From Zea mays (Eukaryota > Streptophyta > Magnoliopsida > Poales > Poaceae), in the NCBI RefSeq assembly GCF_902167145.1, contig NC_050098.1:133932207-133996206 (forward strand): a stretch of 64,000 nt of DNA, given 5' to 3'. The first letter of the stretch is position 1. Each line of letters begins with the position of its first letter. Both the position numbers and the translations under genes were made by a program. This document shows, in pieces, positions 1-12,600 of this stretch. The notes below the pieces were generated by a model. That model was given only the letters and a program-made list of their open reading frames with translations, was not told the DNA's origin and did no database searches.

Positions 1-568
1 TGCTATGAGTCAAGAACAAGGCAACACAAAGTATTAAATGTTAATGTCCTTCGTCCTTCGAAGCATTATTTCCCTTAGGATATAACGATCTTCGGACGAA
101 GGTTATGAAGGACGTACCTTCATCATCATGATATAAGAAAATGGAAGGCGAAACATATGAAATATGAAAGATAACATGAACAAACATATACTATTATTCA
201 CATGTCTTCATTATATAAACTTGGATATTTAAATACGATATTTAATTACATTTATACCTTCGGCTTGAAAGAAGGCAAAAATCCGAGTGTTGTGCCCGAG
301 CGAATACAAGATAGCGTGAACAGTACGGGGGTACTGTTCATCTATTTATAGGCACAGGACGCAGCTTGTGAGGAATTACATTTATGCCCTTTACAAAGGT
401 TTACAATCATAATACAAGTCATCATGGGCCGATTGGTCATTCCATCTTTAAGTCGGTGCATTTGGAAATGTACTCCGAAGCCTTCTGATTGATAGCTTCG
501 GCTTTGTGTCAATCTTCCGAAGGTGTTTCTTCTTATGGGACCTTCGGCTACGAAGCAGACCCCCAACA
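1..568 (-). mobile_element. LTR of an unidentified LTR retrotransposon, inserted in a gypsy pol gene
   Basis: Read on the minus strand, the sequence starts at 568 with TGTTGGGGGTC, a typical grass LTR start, and abruptly ends the pol frame of the neighbouring gypsy element. It is rich in CTTCGG/CCGAAG motifs and has a TATA-like box at 341-351. The LTR runs towards position 1; its CA end and the internal region are outside the window. The five bases at 569-573 (GGTGC) would be one copy of the target duplication, with the partner beyond the left edge. I see no coding capacity; the small ORFs here are chance. The family is not identified with certainty. Confidence 0.7.
317..351 (-). promoter_or_regulatory. 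LTR TATA box with adjacent perfect hairpin
   Basis: On the minus strand CTATAAATAGA lies at 341-351, and directly downstream are two perfect 10-bp inverted arms (317-326 and 331-340) separated by four G:C pairs. The layout suggests the U3/R boundary, with the hairpin at the 5' end of the transcript. The role of the hairpin is inference. Confidence 0.5.
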
Positions 569-576
569 GGTGCCAT

Positions 577-2839
577 CTAGATACTCTCTTGGTAACTATT
601 GTTGTAGGAGAATTCAGCCAACGACAAGCACTCATCCCATTTTTTCGAATAAACTAATACACATGCTCGCAACATATCTTCCAAGATCTGATTTACCCTT
701 TCGGTTTGCCCACTAGTTTGGGGATGATAAGCCGAACTATGAATTAGCTTAGTACCAAGAGACTTGTGGAATTCCTCCCAAAATCTTGAAATGAACTGAG
801 GTCCTCGATCAGACACTATGGTCTTAGGCATACCTTGCAAACTCATAATCCGAGCAATATATAGTTCAACATAAGTCTTTGTTGGATACAAAGTTCTCAC
901 CGGCAAGAAATGTGCGACCTTAGTAAAACGGTCCACAATTACCCAAATAGAGTCATAACCCTTTGATGTTTTTGGTAAACCTATGATAAAATCCATACTA
1001 ATATCCTCCCATTTTCCTTCTGGAATAGGTAATGATTGCAATGGTCCAGCAGATCTTAGATGTATAGCCTTTACTCGTTGGCAAATATCACACCTAGCAA
1101 CATAAGGAGCAATTTCTATTTTCATCTTCGTCCACCAGAATTGCGATTTCAAGTCTTGATACATCTTGTTACTCCCAGGATGGATAGAATACCAGGAAGT
1201 ATGAGATTCATCCAGTATTCGCTGCCTCAATTCAGGAACCTTTGGAACTACTAATCGGTTCTTAAACCAAAGAATACCTTTGTTATCCATTTGGAAACAC
1301 GTAGTAGGATCCATTGCCATGTGTTCCTTGATATGAGTTATCCCAGCATCCGTCTTCTGAGCTTCCACAATTTGATCAATTAAAGTTGACTCTAATTGTA
1401 AATTAGCTAGTAGGGCAGGTTGGAACATACTCAAATTTAGTCGTTCCATTTCTTGACAAATTGTGGTCTCCAGAGGACTAGCCGATAGATAACATAAATG
1501 CTCCTTGCGACTGAGCGCATCTGCGACCACATTCGCCTTGCCAGGATGATAATGCACTTCTAGATCATAGTCCTTGATTAACTCAAGACACCTTCTCTGT
1601 CTCATATTTAATTCCGCTTGAGTGAAGATGTACTTGAGACTTTTATGATCTGTATAAATATGGCAAGTATTGCCCAGAAGATAATGACGCCAAATTTTTA
1701 AAGCATGCACAACTGCCACAAGCTCCAGATCATGAGTAGGATAATGTTCTTCATGTCTCTTCAATTGCCGTGAAGCATATGCTATTACATGGCCTTCTTG
1801 CATTAACACACATCCAATGCCCGTACTGGAAGCATCACAATATATGTCGAAAGACTTCTCAATATCAGGTTGTGCTAACATAGGTGTCGTGGTTAGAAAT
1901 TTCTTTAACTTCTCAAAGGCTTCATTACACTCCGGTGTCCAACTAAACTTCACGTTGTTCTTCAACAGCTCGGTGATAGGCTTAGAAATTTTTGAAAACT
2001 CTGGAATGAACCGACGATAATATCCTGCCATGCCCAGAAAACTTCGAACAAGATGAACCGTAGTAGGCGACTTCCATTCTAGGATATCCTTCCCTTTACT
2101 AGGATCCACGGCTACTCCTTCTGCTGACAAAATATGACCAAGAAATGGAACTCGATCTAACCAAAACTCACATTTACTGAATTTAGCATATAACTTATGT
2201 TCCCAAAGTCGAGTCAGCACCACCCGAAGATGAGTAGCATGTTCTTCTTTACTCTTGGAATAAATCAGGATATCATCAATGAAAACTACCACGAACTTAT
2301 CCAATTCTGGCATAAATATCGAGTTCATTAAATAAGTGAAATGGGCAGGGGCATTAGTAAGTCCGAATGACATTACCAAATACTCATACAACCCATATCT
2401 TGTCGTAAAAGCCGTCTTCGGAATATCCTCCGGCCGAAATCCGAATTTGATGATAACCGGAACGGAGATCAATCTTTGAAAATACCTTTGCCCCAACAAG
2501 CTGATCAAACAAAAGGTCTATTCGCGACAACGAATATTTATTCTTGATAGTTACCTCATTTAGTGGTCTATAGTCAACACACATCCTTAAAGTTTGATCC
2601 TTCTTTTTCACAAAGATGGCAGGGCAACCCCAGGGTGAGGAACTGGGTCGAATAAAACCTTTTTCTAACAGATCTTGCAATTGAGTCTTCAATTCTACCA
2701 ATTCATTTGGGGGCATTCTATACGACCTCCGAGAAACAGGGGCTCTACCAGGTTTTAACTCAATAGAGAATTCCACATCACGTTCTGGTGGCAAACCTGG
2801 CAACTCTTCTAGAAAAACATCCGGAAATTCTCGCACCAC
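577..2839 (-). pseudogene. gypsy pol: reverse transcriptase, RNase H and integrase
   Basis: Would copy the element's RNA into DNA and integrate it. From 2839 the frame carries the region before RT and the [11 protein letters not shown] motif, then shifts because of one extra T in a T run near 2445. The rest is in the frame ending at 577: RT active site FIDD (residues 76-79 of the 643-aa ORF starting 2508), RNase H with YCDASSTG near 215, an HHCC zinc domain near 430-475, and integrase acidic residues in MDF, SDRG and QTERV. A stop codon after SYQESI (about 579-581) and the foreign LTR at 568 end it. It is a relic: upstream TGA, RT frameshift and integrase stop. Confidence 0.88.
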
Positions 2840-2881
2840 CAGGATATTGGCTAACTCTTTAACTAATGTACTATAGACTCC

Positions 2882-3844
2882 TCATGGGACTTCTTTTAGC
2901 GGGGGCAACTGAATTTGCAACTGGCTCTCTCCTAACAAGGTATTTAATCGAATGGTCCGTTTCTTCGTATCAATAGTGACTTCATGTTGGACTAGCCAAT
3001 TCATGCCTAAAATCACATCTATATCTTGACCTTTAAGCACTATCATATTAGTAGGGTAACTATGCCCAACTAATTCTATTGGCACTTGGAAGGTTGTTTC
3101 CTTTGTAAACAATCGACCCCTGGGTGATTGTACTGCCACACCCCATCTTGCTTCTTGAATAGAAATATTATGATGCATGGCAAAATCTTTACTGAGAAAT
3201 GTATGGGATGCACCAGTGTCAAAAAGTATTTTGGTAGGATGATGGGCAACAAGGAACGTACCCATAAGCACAGGATTTCCCTCTGGAGTCACATCCACTT
3301 GAGTATAGAATACTCGCCCGAATTTTCTGTTGTCCTTCCCTTTTGCATTGTTGCTAGAAGTATTCTTGCTCTGATTTTGAGAACTATTTCCTGCTGGTTC
3401 CTGGAAGTTTGAGTTGTTTTGGCGAGGGTAGGGGCAATCTTTAATGAAATGCCCTGCTTTTCCACAGTTATAGCAAGGATATTTGGTGTCAGTGGGAGCA
3501 GGCAAACGGGGAGCTTGGTTATTTGTAGGTAATGATTGGCGTTGCATATTGGTGGGACGAATGTAGATAGGAGTTTTAGCAGGGTAAGTGGCTGAACGGT
3601 AAGGAGTGTTGGTAGAGCCAGCTGTTCTGATGATTACCTTTTGATGCTTGGCTGGATCTTGGGAAGATCCAGTTCCAGATCCTTTCCACAACCTTTTAGC
3701 ATTTTGATGCACCCGCCCCTTATCTTCTACTGCAATTGCCACACTGACTGCTCTATTAAATGTCAAGTCATAACCCATTTTCTTCTGCAGCTTGAAACTC
3801 AAACCCCGCATGAAACAATCTCGCTTTTTAACGTCAGTGTTCAC
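2882..3844 (-). pseudogene. gypsy gag C-terminus with zinc knuckle, plus aspartic protease
   Basis: This 320-codon open stretch is in the same frame as the gag part to its right and the RT part to its left, separated by one TAG (about 3868) and one TGA (about 2882). It holds a CCHC knuckle CYNCGKAGHFIKDC near residues 123-136, which binds RNA in the virus-like particle. About 90 residues later comes the retropepsin-type active site LFDTGASHTFL, for maturation of the polyprotein. The frame through gag, PR and RT is otherwise continuous, so the element made one gag-pol polyprotein. The stops show the copy is dead. Confidence 0.85.
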
Positions 3845-3865
3845 ATGATCAACAACATACTGGGA

Positions 3866-4459
3866 CTAGTGATTGAACTTCCCAAGATATTTCATCACCG
3901 TGTTAGGACCTTGCTTAAGCATTAAAAATTCCTCCAGTTTCATTTGCAGGACTCCATCTGGAATATAATGTGCTCTAAAAGCTTCCTTAAATTCAGCCCA
4001 AGTAATTTGATGTCTTGCTGGTTGTACAGCCACAAAGTTTGCCCACCAAGTGCTGGCAGGTCCACGAAGTAATTGAGCTGCGAACTGAGGTTTTTGCACT
4101 TCTGTACACTGGATCAACCCAAACGTTTGCTCCACCACCCAAAGCCATTCATCGGCTTCAAGTGGCTCTTCAACTTTTATAAAAGTGGGAGGTCGGATCT
4201 CCATGAATTCCATGTAAGAAGCATTTCTGGCATTGTTTGGAGGTACCCGGGCCCCATGTTGATTTTGGTTCTGAAGCACTTCACGCAAAACACGTGCATT
4301 ATCAGTCGTCGCATTTACTAACGCGGCAATTGCATCAGCTAGGGTTGGAGGAATTGGTGGCGGTGGAGGATTAGAGTCATCTTCCACACCACCCTGAGAG
4401 GTGCCAGCTATATCAGATAGTCGAACACGTCTAGGCATTTGAAATGAAATAGAACTCAT
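3866..4459 (-). pseudogene. gypsy gag, N-terminal capsid part
   Basis: Starts at ATG 4459 (MSSISFQMPRRVRLSDIAG), followed by a proline run and a Retrotrans_gag-type capsid domain: IRPPTFIKVEEPLEADEWL, then FAAQLLRGPASTWWANF, WAEFKEAFRAHYIP and LEEFLMLKQG. These are the conserved blocks of plant gypsy Gag that assemble the particle. It is closed by an in-frame TAG after KFNH, and reading resumes in the same frame at 3844, so this is a single nonsense change rather than a true end. Confidence 0.85.
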
Positions 4460-4596
4460 AAATGGGTGTCCACAACTAGGAATATATTATCAAAAACAAA
4501 ATACATGATCCTTAGTGGTTACAATACCAAAATTTCCAGACTACTGCTGGTACTAATATTACAACAGAGGATGCACTAATAGACCTAGTGCCTATT

Positions 4597-5199
4597 CTAA
4601 TCCTCTGCATCAGTGTCTATCTCTGACACATCACTACCCCCTGGAGAATTTCCACCTGGTGCAAACACAGACGCTACTTCTTCCTCTGAGTCTGCATTCG
4701 GTTCACCCCCATCAGCTAACACAACACCACCCTCTGCCTCTGCGGCTCTGGGTGCATCATCGGGGTGCAGCTGGTAATACAGCTGGTGAACTTCCTCATG
4801 CAGTACATTAGAGTAGTCCTCCAGATCATTGTAGGCCATAACCAAATCCTGAAAACGACCCCTCAAATGATTCTCACGGGCAAACACTGCCTCCCTAGAT
4901 CGCATTGTCGCAGCCAGTTGCTCCTTCTGTTCAGCTAACTGCTTCTGAAGCTGCTTCTTTTCAGCCAGTAGCTCCAGAATGTGAGCAGCGTCCAGGCCCC
5001 GTTCGTTGACTGACGCTTTTAAATCTTGTTGTAGTTGTGCCACCAGCGACGGAGGTGTGTGACGACCACTGTTTGCCTCCACCTGCGACGGAGGTGCGCG
5101 ACTGCTACTGTCGGTCTCCACAGTACGAGAGGCCAGTTGATGCTTGGGCACGCCTCGCGATCCAACATGCATGCGAGGTGTCTGCTTAGGGGGAGCCAT
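4597..5199 (-). CDS. Leader ORF between PBS and gag, coiled-coil acidic protein, unknown function
   Basis: An intact 200-aa ORF on the coding strand, upstream of gag by 137 bp and downstream of the PBS by about 470 bp. The start MAPPKQTPRMHVGS is basic and S/T/P-rich. Residues 55-140 look like a coiled coil (QLQQDL, LLAEKKQLQKQLAEQKEQL, LHEEVHQLYYQL), and the tail is very acidic (DSEEEV, SEIDTDAED). It has no zinc knuckle, transmembrane segment or catalytic motif that I recognise. It stays open while gag and pol next to it have stops. It may be an accessory element protein or an uncaptured piece of a larger gag leader. Coding potential is likely; function is unknown. Confidence 0.55.
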   Translation of the reverse strand: MAPPKQTPRMHVGSRGVPKHQLASRTVETDSSSRAPPSQVEANSGRHTPPSLVAQLQQDLKASVNERGLDAAHILELLAEKKQLQKQLAEQKEQLAATMRSREAVFARENHLRGRFQDLVMAYNDLEDYSNVLHEEVHQLYYQLHPDDAPRAAEAEGGVVLADGGEPNADSEEEVASVFAPGGNSPGGSDVSEIDTDAED

Positions 5200-5670
5200 T
5201 CAGAATTTTAAGGAATAAAGATACAATAAAAGATCAAGGCTTAGTAGAGTTAGTCAAAAAAATATTTAACCCACATATATCCTGGTAACCATCTTGCGTT
5301 ACGGGGAAAACTTTTTAACAAAGAGTGAATGTTATGATGCATGCTTCGTGCCCTATTCGCCCCTCAACTACTGCCAAAGTATATGGCTATCATGTTCTAT
5401 GGCGGTGGCAACCCTACTCACTCTGAGATTAACTAGTCGTAATCTGCTAGTGTTTTGTTAGTGTACCTGCAGAAGATTCTAACCTAAGTTGTGGGTTAGT
5501 GGTTAGTACCTTCAACTAAGCCACCTATTAGTCCTTATTATAGTACTAATTGCCCTTCTTACTACCAAGCATGTAATCCTAACTTTAGAGTTTTCCAAAA
5601 ATTCATTTGAACTCAAATTCCTTTAAAGATAGGTTCTGACAATTATTCTATTACTTGCAAATTGTGTGAA

Positions 5671-5684
5671 GGGCTCCGATACCA
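5671..5684 (-). other. Primer-binding site of the gypsy element
   Basis: The minus strand reads TGGTATCGGAGCCC, two bases inside the LTR end. It matches the 3' end of initiator methionine tRNA (TGGTATCAGAGC) with one change, the usual plant primer. Confidence 0.85.
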
Positions 5685-5686
5685 GC

Positions 5687-8043
5687 TGTCACAACCCAAC
5701 CAAGTTATCGGGCCCACGTACACCAATCCTTGCCCTTAAGGCTTCGGATAGATATGTAAGTGGATCAGATAACTTACTCGAGGTGCCGAGTTTCGATGAA
5801 CTCGTTCATTTCCAAGGACCATTCACGCAAAGTTGCAAATATTACAATAACCAGTCAAGAACATAAACTTTAAAAACATGAGTGGAGCGAAAGTCTTTAC
5901 AATAAGATAATATACATTAACAAGCTAATAAGTTTACAAACCATGAAGTATTTATTATTACATGCCCGAGGTAGAGTTAAAGTGCTAACTTGTTACATCA
6001 ACTGGGAAGAAACCATCTTCTCGTAGTACACGCATAATGCACATAAGTAAAAGTCACCATTATGAGTTTAACAAAACTCATACGTGTTGATAGTTTCTCC
6101 TGCAGCAACAATGGGATAAACCCTGAGTATGGAAATACTCAGCAAGACTGACCCGACTAAAGAAAAAGACTCTCAAGGATATGCTAGTTGTTGGGAATCA
6201 AGGTAAGGCTTACCAAATTTCAAGGACTCAATTTTGCAGAAAAGCTTATTAGTAGTGGATCCTTAAGCCAAACTTTTACTTCACAAGTTAAGTATTTTTC
6301 CTGAATCTAGATTTGCCTAATCTAGAGCATTCACTTGTCCTACACTAGCTTCATTTTAACAGCTTTAGTTTCACTTGTTATCTACGGTGAAGGTCGAAGA
6401 TCCAGTCTTCATATCCGAGAAGTTCGGCGATCTGAATCGATTAATACCCAGCTGGGGATCTCCAACCACACGACATATGTAGCACTTAACCCTTGCATAT
6501 GTCAACTCGCCACCAGGTTTCTCAAGACCAGAACAGGTTCACGTGACCCGAGAGCACAGTACCCCACCATCCAGCCACTTGCCAGGTGGGCACACATTAC
6601 TCTCGCCATCTCTCCACTCCCAGTTCATGCAAGCTATTCTGGTATTGGTCCGACCGAGGCTAAGCTTACCCATGATGAGGCATGTGGCCAGTTAAAGGGT
6701 CCTAGATCAGTAGGCCAACAATCGGAACGGTCCTTAATCGACACAGACAGGCGACCTTTCCTGCTCAACGTCTGGTCTCCCCTTAAATTATTTCTGAAAA
6801 CCTGGTACCTATCAGAGGTACCCTACTGAAATGATGAAGTCATCAAGGCCTTTGATACCTTCATCACTCCAGCCTCTTTTTCTTTGTAAAAACATGATTC
6901 ATAGATCAAAACATTTTGTTCTTAGTCTATGAGCATACTAAGCACATCTAGCTTTTTAAAACAGGTATCAAGGATGGTAATCAATTGTTCAAGGAAGTTA
7001 TGCAACAAAGGTTTAATCATTCAACTCCTACCATCTAATGCAGCATATAAGTGATAAAAGTTTAAAAATAGCAAGGAGGTGGCAAATGCACCAGGGCTTG
7101 CCTTGGTGAGGAGGAGAGTCGGGCTCTTCTACAAGGATATTGCAATTAGCAGCAAATCCAAATGGGGCACCTTCTGGAGGACCTTCAGTGACAACCTCAG
7201 TTGGAGAAGTTTTAGATGGAGGAACAGGCTCCCCTTCCACTTCCACTTCAAATTCTTCTTCAAGGTTCTCTACAAGTCAATTCGAAGTATATGAATGCTT
7301 ATGTAATGATATGCTATGCAAACTCTTGCTTGGGGAGAGGTGTCAAGCTTATATACTCTGAGTTAAGCACAAGACACTTATACTCATGTTTCTAGGTAGT
7401 ATAATCTTTATCTAATGGGATCATAATAAACTTACTTTAGAGAAATCAGAGAATTCTTCAAGTTCTAGTTGACTAATTTATAGTTTAACATTAAGTATGG
7501 TTCAGGTTTGATTTAACCCTAAATTCGTACCAAGGGTTAAAGTTTCAAATATGTCTACTTATCTAGTTTTTGGTTCTTTAGGTAAATTAATTCTAAGCAA
7601 ATTCAAACTTTTACCAGAAGCTGTTCTATGGTTATATAATCTTTCTACAAATTTTTATGATTTTTGTGCCTATGATTTTATTTCTAACATTCCTTTAAGC
7701 TTCTTAAGGGTGCTTCAAAATGACTAAGAATTTACTGGTCGCCGCAAAAACCCTACAACTAATTTTAACAGAAGCTACACAATTATGTGGACTCTACAAA
7801 ATTTGTTCGGCAATGTTTGCATTTTTTCTATAAATTATGGTGAATTTTTGCAACCTACTACTAAAAAGAAGAAGAAAAATATGCAGGGCATTGGGCCGAA
7901 ACCCTACGCTCGGCCCACGGACTGCATGAAAACGGCCCTAGGTTAGCCGCCCGCGCGCAACGCGTCACTCATTTAGCACAAAAGCCCTCAACGAAACAAG
8001 CTAATGAGCCCAAGCACTAAGCACTATTTGTATAAGTCACTGA
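5687..8043 (-). mobile_element. 5' LTR of the gypsy element, 3' half
   Basis: Ends on the minus strand in GGGTTGTGACA at 5687, next to the PBS. It is interrupted after 8043 by the copia element, and the ACTGA at 8039-8043 is repeated at 16602-16606. No gene is visible. The 164-codon ORF at 6335-6829 on the plus strand is inside the LTR and antisense to the element, so I take it as chance. Confidence 0.8.
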
Positions 8044-9596
8044 TGAAAGTCGCCTAGAGGGGGGGGGTGAATAGGCGAAGCCTGTAGATTAAAACTTTAT
8101 CCCCAACTAGATCCTTTGATTAGTGGTTAGAACAAGAAATATGATTATCGGAGTATAAGAACTAAGTCCTTTGCTTGTAACCAAAGTTGCTATGAAATAA
8201 TGCGGAATTGATAAACAATGCAACTACTAGATATATGGATAGTAAAGCAAGAAGGCTTAGATGAGAAGAGCAATAAGTAAAGTTCTTTCTTGCGAAGGGT
8301 TGCTCCACCAAATGAGAATTAAACTTGAAGCAACACCAAAAGATGTTAGCAGAGAATGGCGCAAGAAAACTTAGAGAAGGGAAAGCAAACAAATCACAAG
8401 CAAGAAACACAATGAACACGGGTGATTTGTTTTACCGAGGTTCGGCCCTCGAAGGCCTAGTCCCCATTGAGGAGTCCACTCAAGGACGGGTTTTTTTCAA
8501 CCCTTTCCCTCTCTCCACCGATCACACAAGGATCGGTGAGCTCTTCTTCTTCTCAAGGATCACTCTCGATCCCGCAAGGACCACCACAATCTTTGGTGTC
8601 TCTTGCTAGCTTTTACAAGCCTCCAAAACTTTGGAGGAAGTTCAATGGGAGTCAAAACTCCACGCGCAAATGAACACAAAGATGAAGCACACACTATCTC
8701 TCAGTGAATCTCACAAGGCACTAGTGCTAAACTCAAATGAGTAGCTCTCTTTTGCTTGCTCTCTCTTTTGTGGCACTTGTGTTGGTTGTAGTGGTCTAAA
8801 TCTTGTGTATAGGATGGATCAATGAATATATGTGGTTGGGAGGGCTTGAGTATGTCAACTATATGACTTGGAATGTTGCTTGGGCTCCCACACCTTGAAA
8901 TGGCCGGTTGGGGTGGTATTTATAGCCACCAACCAAAATCTAGCCGTTGGTGAAGGCTGTCTGTCGTATGGTGCACCGGACAGTCCGGTGCACACCGGAC
9001 ATGTCTGGTGCGACAGCCACGTCACCCGGCCGTCAGGGTTCTGACCGTTGGAGCTCTGACTTCTGGGCCCGCCTGAATGTCCGGTGGCGCACCGGACATG
9101 TACTGTAGAGTGTCCGGTGCGCCATGACGCGCGTGCCTTGCCCCGCTGTCACACCGGACAGTCCGGTGTACACCGGACAGTCCGGTGAATTATAGCGGAG
9201 CAGCCAAAGTGAATTCCCGAGGCTGCCGAGTTCGCGAGGCCGCTCATCCTTGGAGCACCGGACACTGTCCGGTGTACACCGGACAGTCCGGTGAATTATA
9301 GCGCGCCGGCTTCCGAGAATTCCCGAAGGTGAAGAGTTTGAAGTCGGAATCCTCTGGTGCACCGGACATGTCCGGTGGCACACCGGACAGTCCGGTGCGC
9401 CAGACCAGAGGTGCCTTCGGTTGGCTCTTGCTCCTTTGTTTGAACCCAATACTTGGTCTTTTTATTGGCTAAATGTGAATCCTTTGGCACCTGTATAACT
9501 TATACACTAGAGCAAACTAGTTAGTCCAATATTTGTGTTGGGCAATTCAACCACCAAAATTAATTAGGGACTAGGTGTAAGCCTAATTCCCTTTCA
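8044..9596 (-). repeat. 3' LTR of the gag-only copia element
   Basis: 1553 bp, starting TGAAAGGG and ending CGACTTTCA on the minus strand. It contains a cluster of CACCGGAC(A)GTCCGGTG palindromes at 8974-9397, AACGG boxes (a full mitosis-specific activator match on the minus strand at 9042-9052) and a TATA box at 8915-8925. The end carries a poly-C run just before the terminal bases, shared with the other copia LTRs here. Confidence 0.9.
8915..8925 (-). promoter_or_regulatory. TATA box in the 3' LTR of the gag-only element
   Basis: CTATAAATACC on the minus strand, about 50-480 bp downstream of the palindrome cluster. The same sequence is at 15941-15951 in the 5' LTR. Confidence 0.6.
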
Positions 9597-9612
9597 ATCT
9601 CCCCCTTTTTGG
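9597..9612 (-). other. Polypurine tract of the gag-only element
   Basis: The minus strand reads ACCAAAAAGGGGGAGAT immediately before the LTR start TGAAAG. It is the plus-strand primer site and is the same as in both SIRE-like elements of this window. Confidence 0.85.
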
Positions 9613-12600
9613 TGATTGATGCCAACACAAACCAAAGCAAATGTAAAAGTACATAATTGACTAGTTTGCATAATGTAAGTGCAAAGGTTGCTTGGAATTG
9701 AGCCAATATAAATACTTACAAGATATGCATGAATTGTTTCTTCATTTTTAACATATTGGACCACACTTGCACCACAAGTTTTGTTTTGCAAATTCTTTTG
9801 TAAATTCTTTTCAAAGTCCTTTTGCAAGATAGTCAAAGGTAAATGAATAAGATTTTTGCGAAGCATTTTCAAGATATGAAATTTTGTCCCCTTGTTCAAA
9901 TGCTTTTCCTTTGACTAAACAAAACTCCCCCTCAAATAAATTCTCCTCTTAGTGTTCAAGAGGGTTTTAAGAATTCAAGTTTTGAGAAATACTACTTGCA
10001 CCCCCTTTAGAACACAAAGAGATACCAATTTGAAATTCTCCAATTGAAAACCATTAATTTTAAAATTAGGGTGGTGGTGCGGTCCTTTTGCTTTGGGCTC
10101 ATATTTTCTCCCCCTTTGGCATGAATCGCCAAAAACGGATACTTTGAGTGAGATATAAGCCCTTTTCCTAACTATTTTCTCCCCTTTGGCAAATAAAACA
10201 TATGAGTGAAGATTATACCAAAGATGGAGAGACATTGTGGAGTGATGGCGAAGGGTAGATAATACCGATAGAGTAGAGTGGAAGCTTTGTCTTCGCCGAA
10301 GACTCCAATTCCCTTTCAATGTACCTATGACTTGGTTTGAAATTCACTTAAAAACACATTAGTCATAGCATATAAAAGAGATATGATCAAGAGGATATAT
10401 CAATTTAAGCATGATCATAATTCTATATAACATAGATTGCTCCCCCTAAATATGTGCATGGAGAGGAACATATATTTTGGCCTTAAATGCCAATTGCACA
10501 TAATTAGGTTAATGAGAACATATCTATATTATACGGAATGTGAAGTGCATTGTGTCATATTATAAGTGTGATGCTCATGACAGTTTATGCACTTATGAAA
10601 GCATGTTGTAAACATTTCAAGCATTTTCCCTTAAGGATTTCAAAGAGGCTTAAGGACCATCCACCTTTGAAATAAAGGCAGCTTATCCTCGTTACAAGGT
10701 TAAGCTTTAAGCTCTTTGACAATTAAATCACTTCATCTAGTTTCAACAAAGATGCATTAAAGCATGAATAAATTTTTGAAAAGTTAAACTAGATATGAAG
10801 CAGGGATATGCATGGACATGCTTTCTCTTCCTTTTAAGCAAGATATGTAAAGAGAGTATAGAAAAGGAAGATTTAGGTACAAGTTTAAATGAAAGGAGAT
10901 AGTTTTACCTTTTTGTACCTTTACATAGGGACGCTCTCTTCATTGTGCTTTGTCCTTAGTCTTAGATGCTTAAGACCTATTCTTAATGACAGCATATGGA
11001 AATATTTTGCACAAGAGAGAGTTCTACAACTAGTGATCTTTTCAAGTAATTGTTAGCATATATCAAATGGATCACAAGTTGCATAAATGTATCATGAATT
11101 CTCCTTTTAACTTAGTGCATATCAAGAGAGATATCGATTGATAGTATATACGGCACTAAGAAGCATGATTGTTGATTGAAGTCATTCAATGATCAAACAA
11201 ATAATAGATGTGATAAAAAGAACAACATACGCATTAGATTATCAATTAAGCTTAGAGTAGGAGAATCCAGCAAATATGCTACTTTAGAGTGAAAGACAAG
11301 AATTTAAAAATAGTAGCATACTTCATGAGAAACTTATTCTCATGCAAGAGATTATATGAAATTACTGAGATAAAGCAATAGTCTCAACATAATCAAGATA
11401 TAGAAAGAAGCTCCCCCCTAAAGATATGCATCAAGTATTTGAATGAATTGAATGGATGCATTTACTTTAAAGATGAAAGGGGAGAAGCATTATACATCTT
11501 GATCAAGGCTCATAAATTTTGCAATAACAACTTAAGCCTAGTATTCTCATAATGAAAGTATTTAGAATACTCACACCCACACCATTGATTGTTTTGTAGA
11601 CCTTATTATCCAAGTAGGTGTTGTTGTTCTTGATGTCCTCCTCTTTCATTTGAGAGTCCTCCCTTTGTAGTTGTTTCCTTTTCCTTTCAAACTTATTGAA
11701 AATACTCAAGAAAGATGTTAATAGCACAAGGGAGTATATGATGGAAGATGATTCTTTTAGATAGGAGGTAAAAGAAATTCATCATTCATGAGTCACACAG
11801 ACATGAAGTAAAATCCTTATTATTTGTGCATATTATTAGAAAAGTGGAGTATGCACCTTTTAAATATTTTGACCAATCATAGGAAGTTTACTTCTACATA
11901 TTGAATCAAAACAAATATAGCAAAGGCATGAATTAGATTCTAATGGACTAGGTATTTATGAAAAAGATATTGAATGCACACCTAGTTAATTTAAGTCCAA
12001 TAAAGAATCTATTCCTTACAAGGGAGAATATGATGATTTAGATTCAATAACCATTGAGATGGGAACTAAATTTGATTAAGAAGATGAGTTCCCATACCTT
12101 TGCTTTTACCTTTCTTCCTTCGGGTGAAGAGCAACCCTTTTGGCTTGTGGCTTTAAACATGCACTTATTCTCTTGTAGATTTCCAAAAGTAAACTCAAGA
12201 GATATGTCATTAGAAGCACAAGCACTAGTTTCCATTTTTGTAATCATTTTTGATAAGGAATGAAAGGATGGATTACTAAAACATGGAAACTTCATAGCAT
12301 GAACTAGATTATCCTATAGATGATGTTATGTTCAATTTTATCTCATAAAACAAGCATAAATGAACCCTTAAGATTATAGGAATAAATCTAATTCATGATA
12401 TGGAAAGCGATAAATGTGAAAGAATCATATCCAATTTGAGCAAGTAGAAATAAAACATTGGATTGATTTTCTTTTCTTTTCATGTTAGATTACATGCTTC
12501 CAAAGAGAAACTTATTCTCTACAAGTGAGACTTCTTGGGTTACTTAAATAAAATCAATAATCTCACTATTCTAGTTATAGAGAGAGTTTTCCTTTGATAA

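Noticed and set aside
6335..6829. 164-codon ORF on the plus strand
   Set aside because: Lies inside the gypsy LTR, antisense to the element, low in domain-like sequence. Taken as chance.
8953..9440. Regular palindromic repeats that could look like a CRISPR array or satellite
   Set aside because: Spacing is irregular, the units are LTR U3 palindromes, and the same cluster recurs in each LTR copy. The ORFs across them (HRTVRC repeats) only reflect the repeat.
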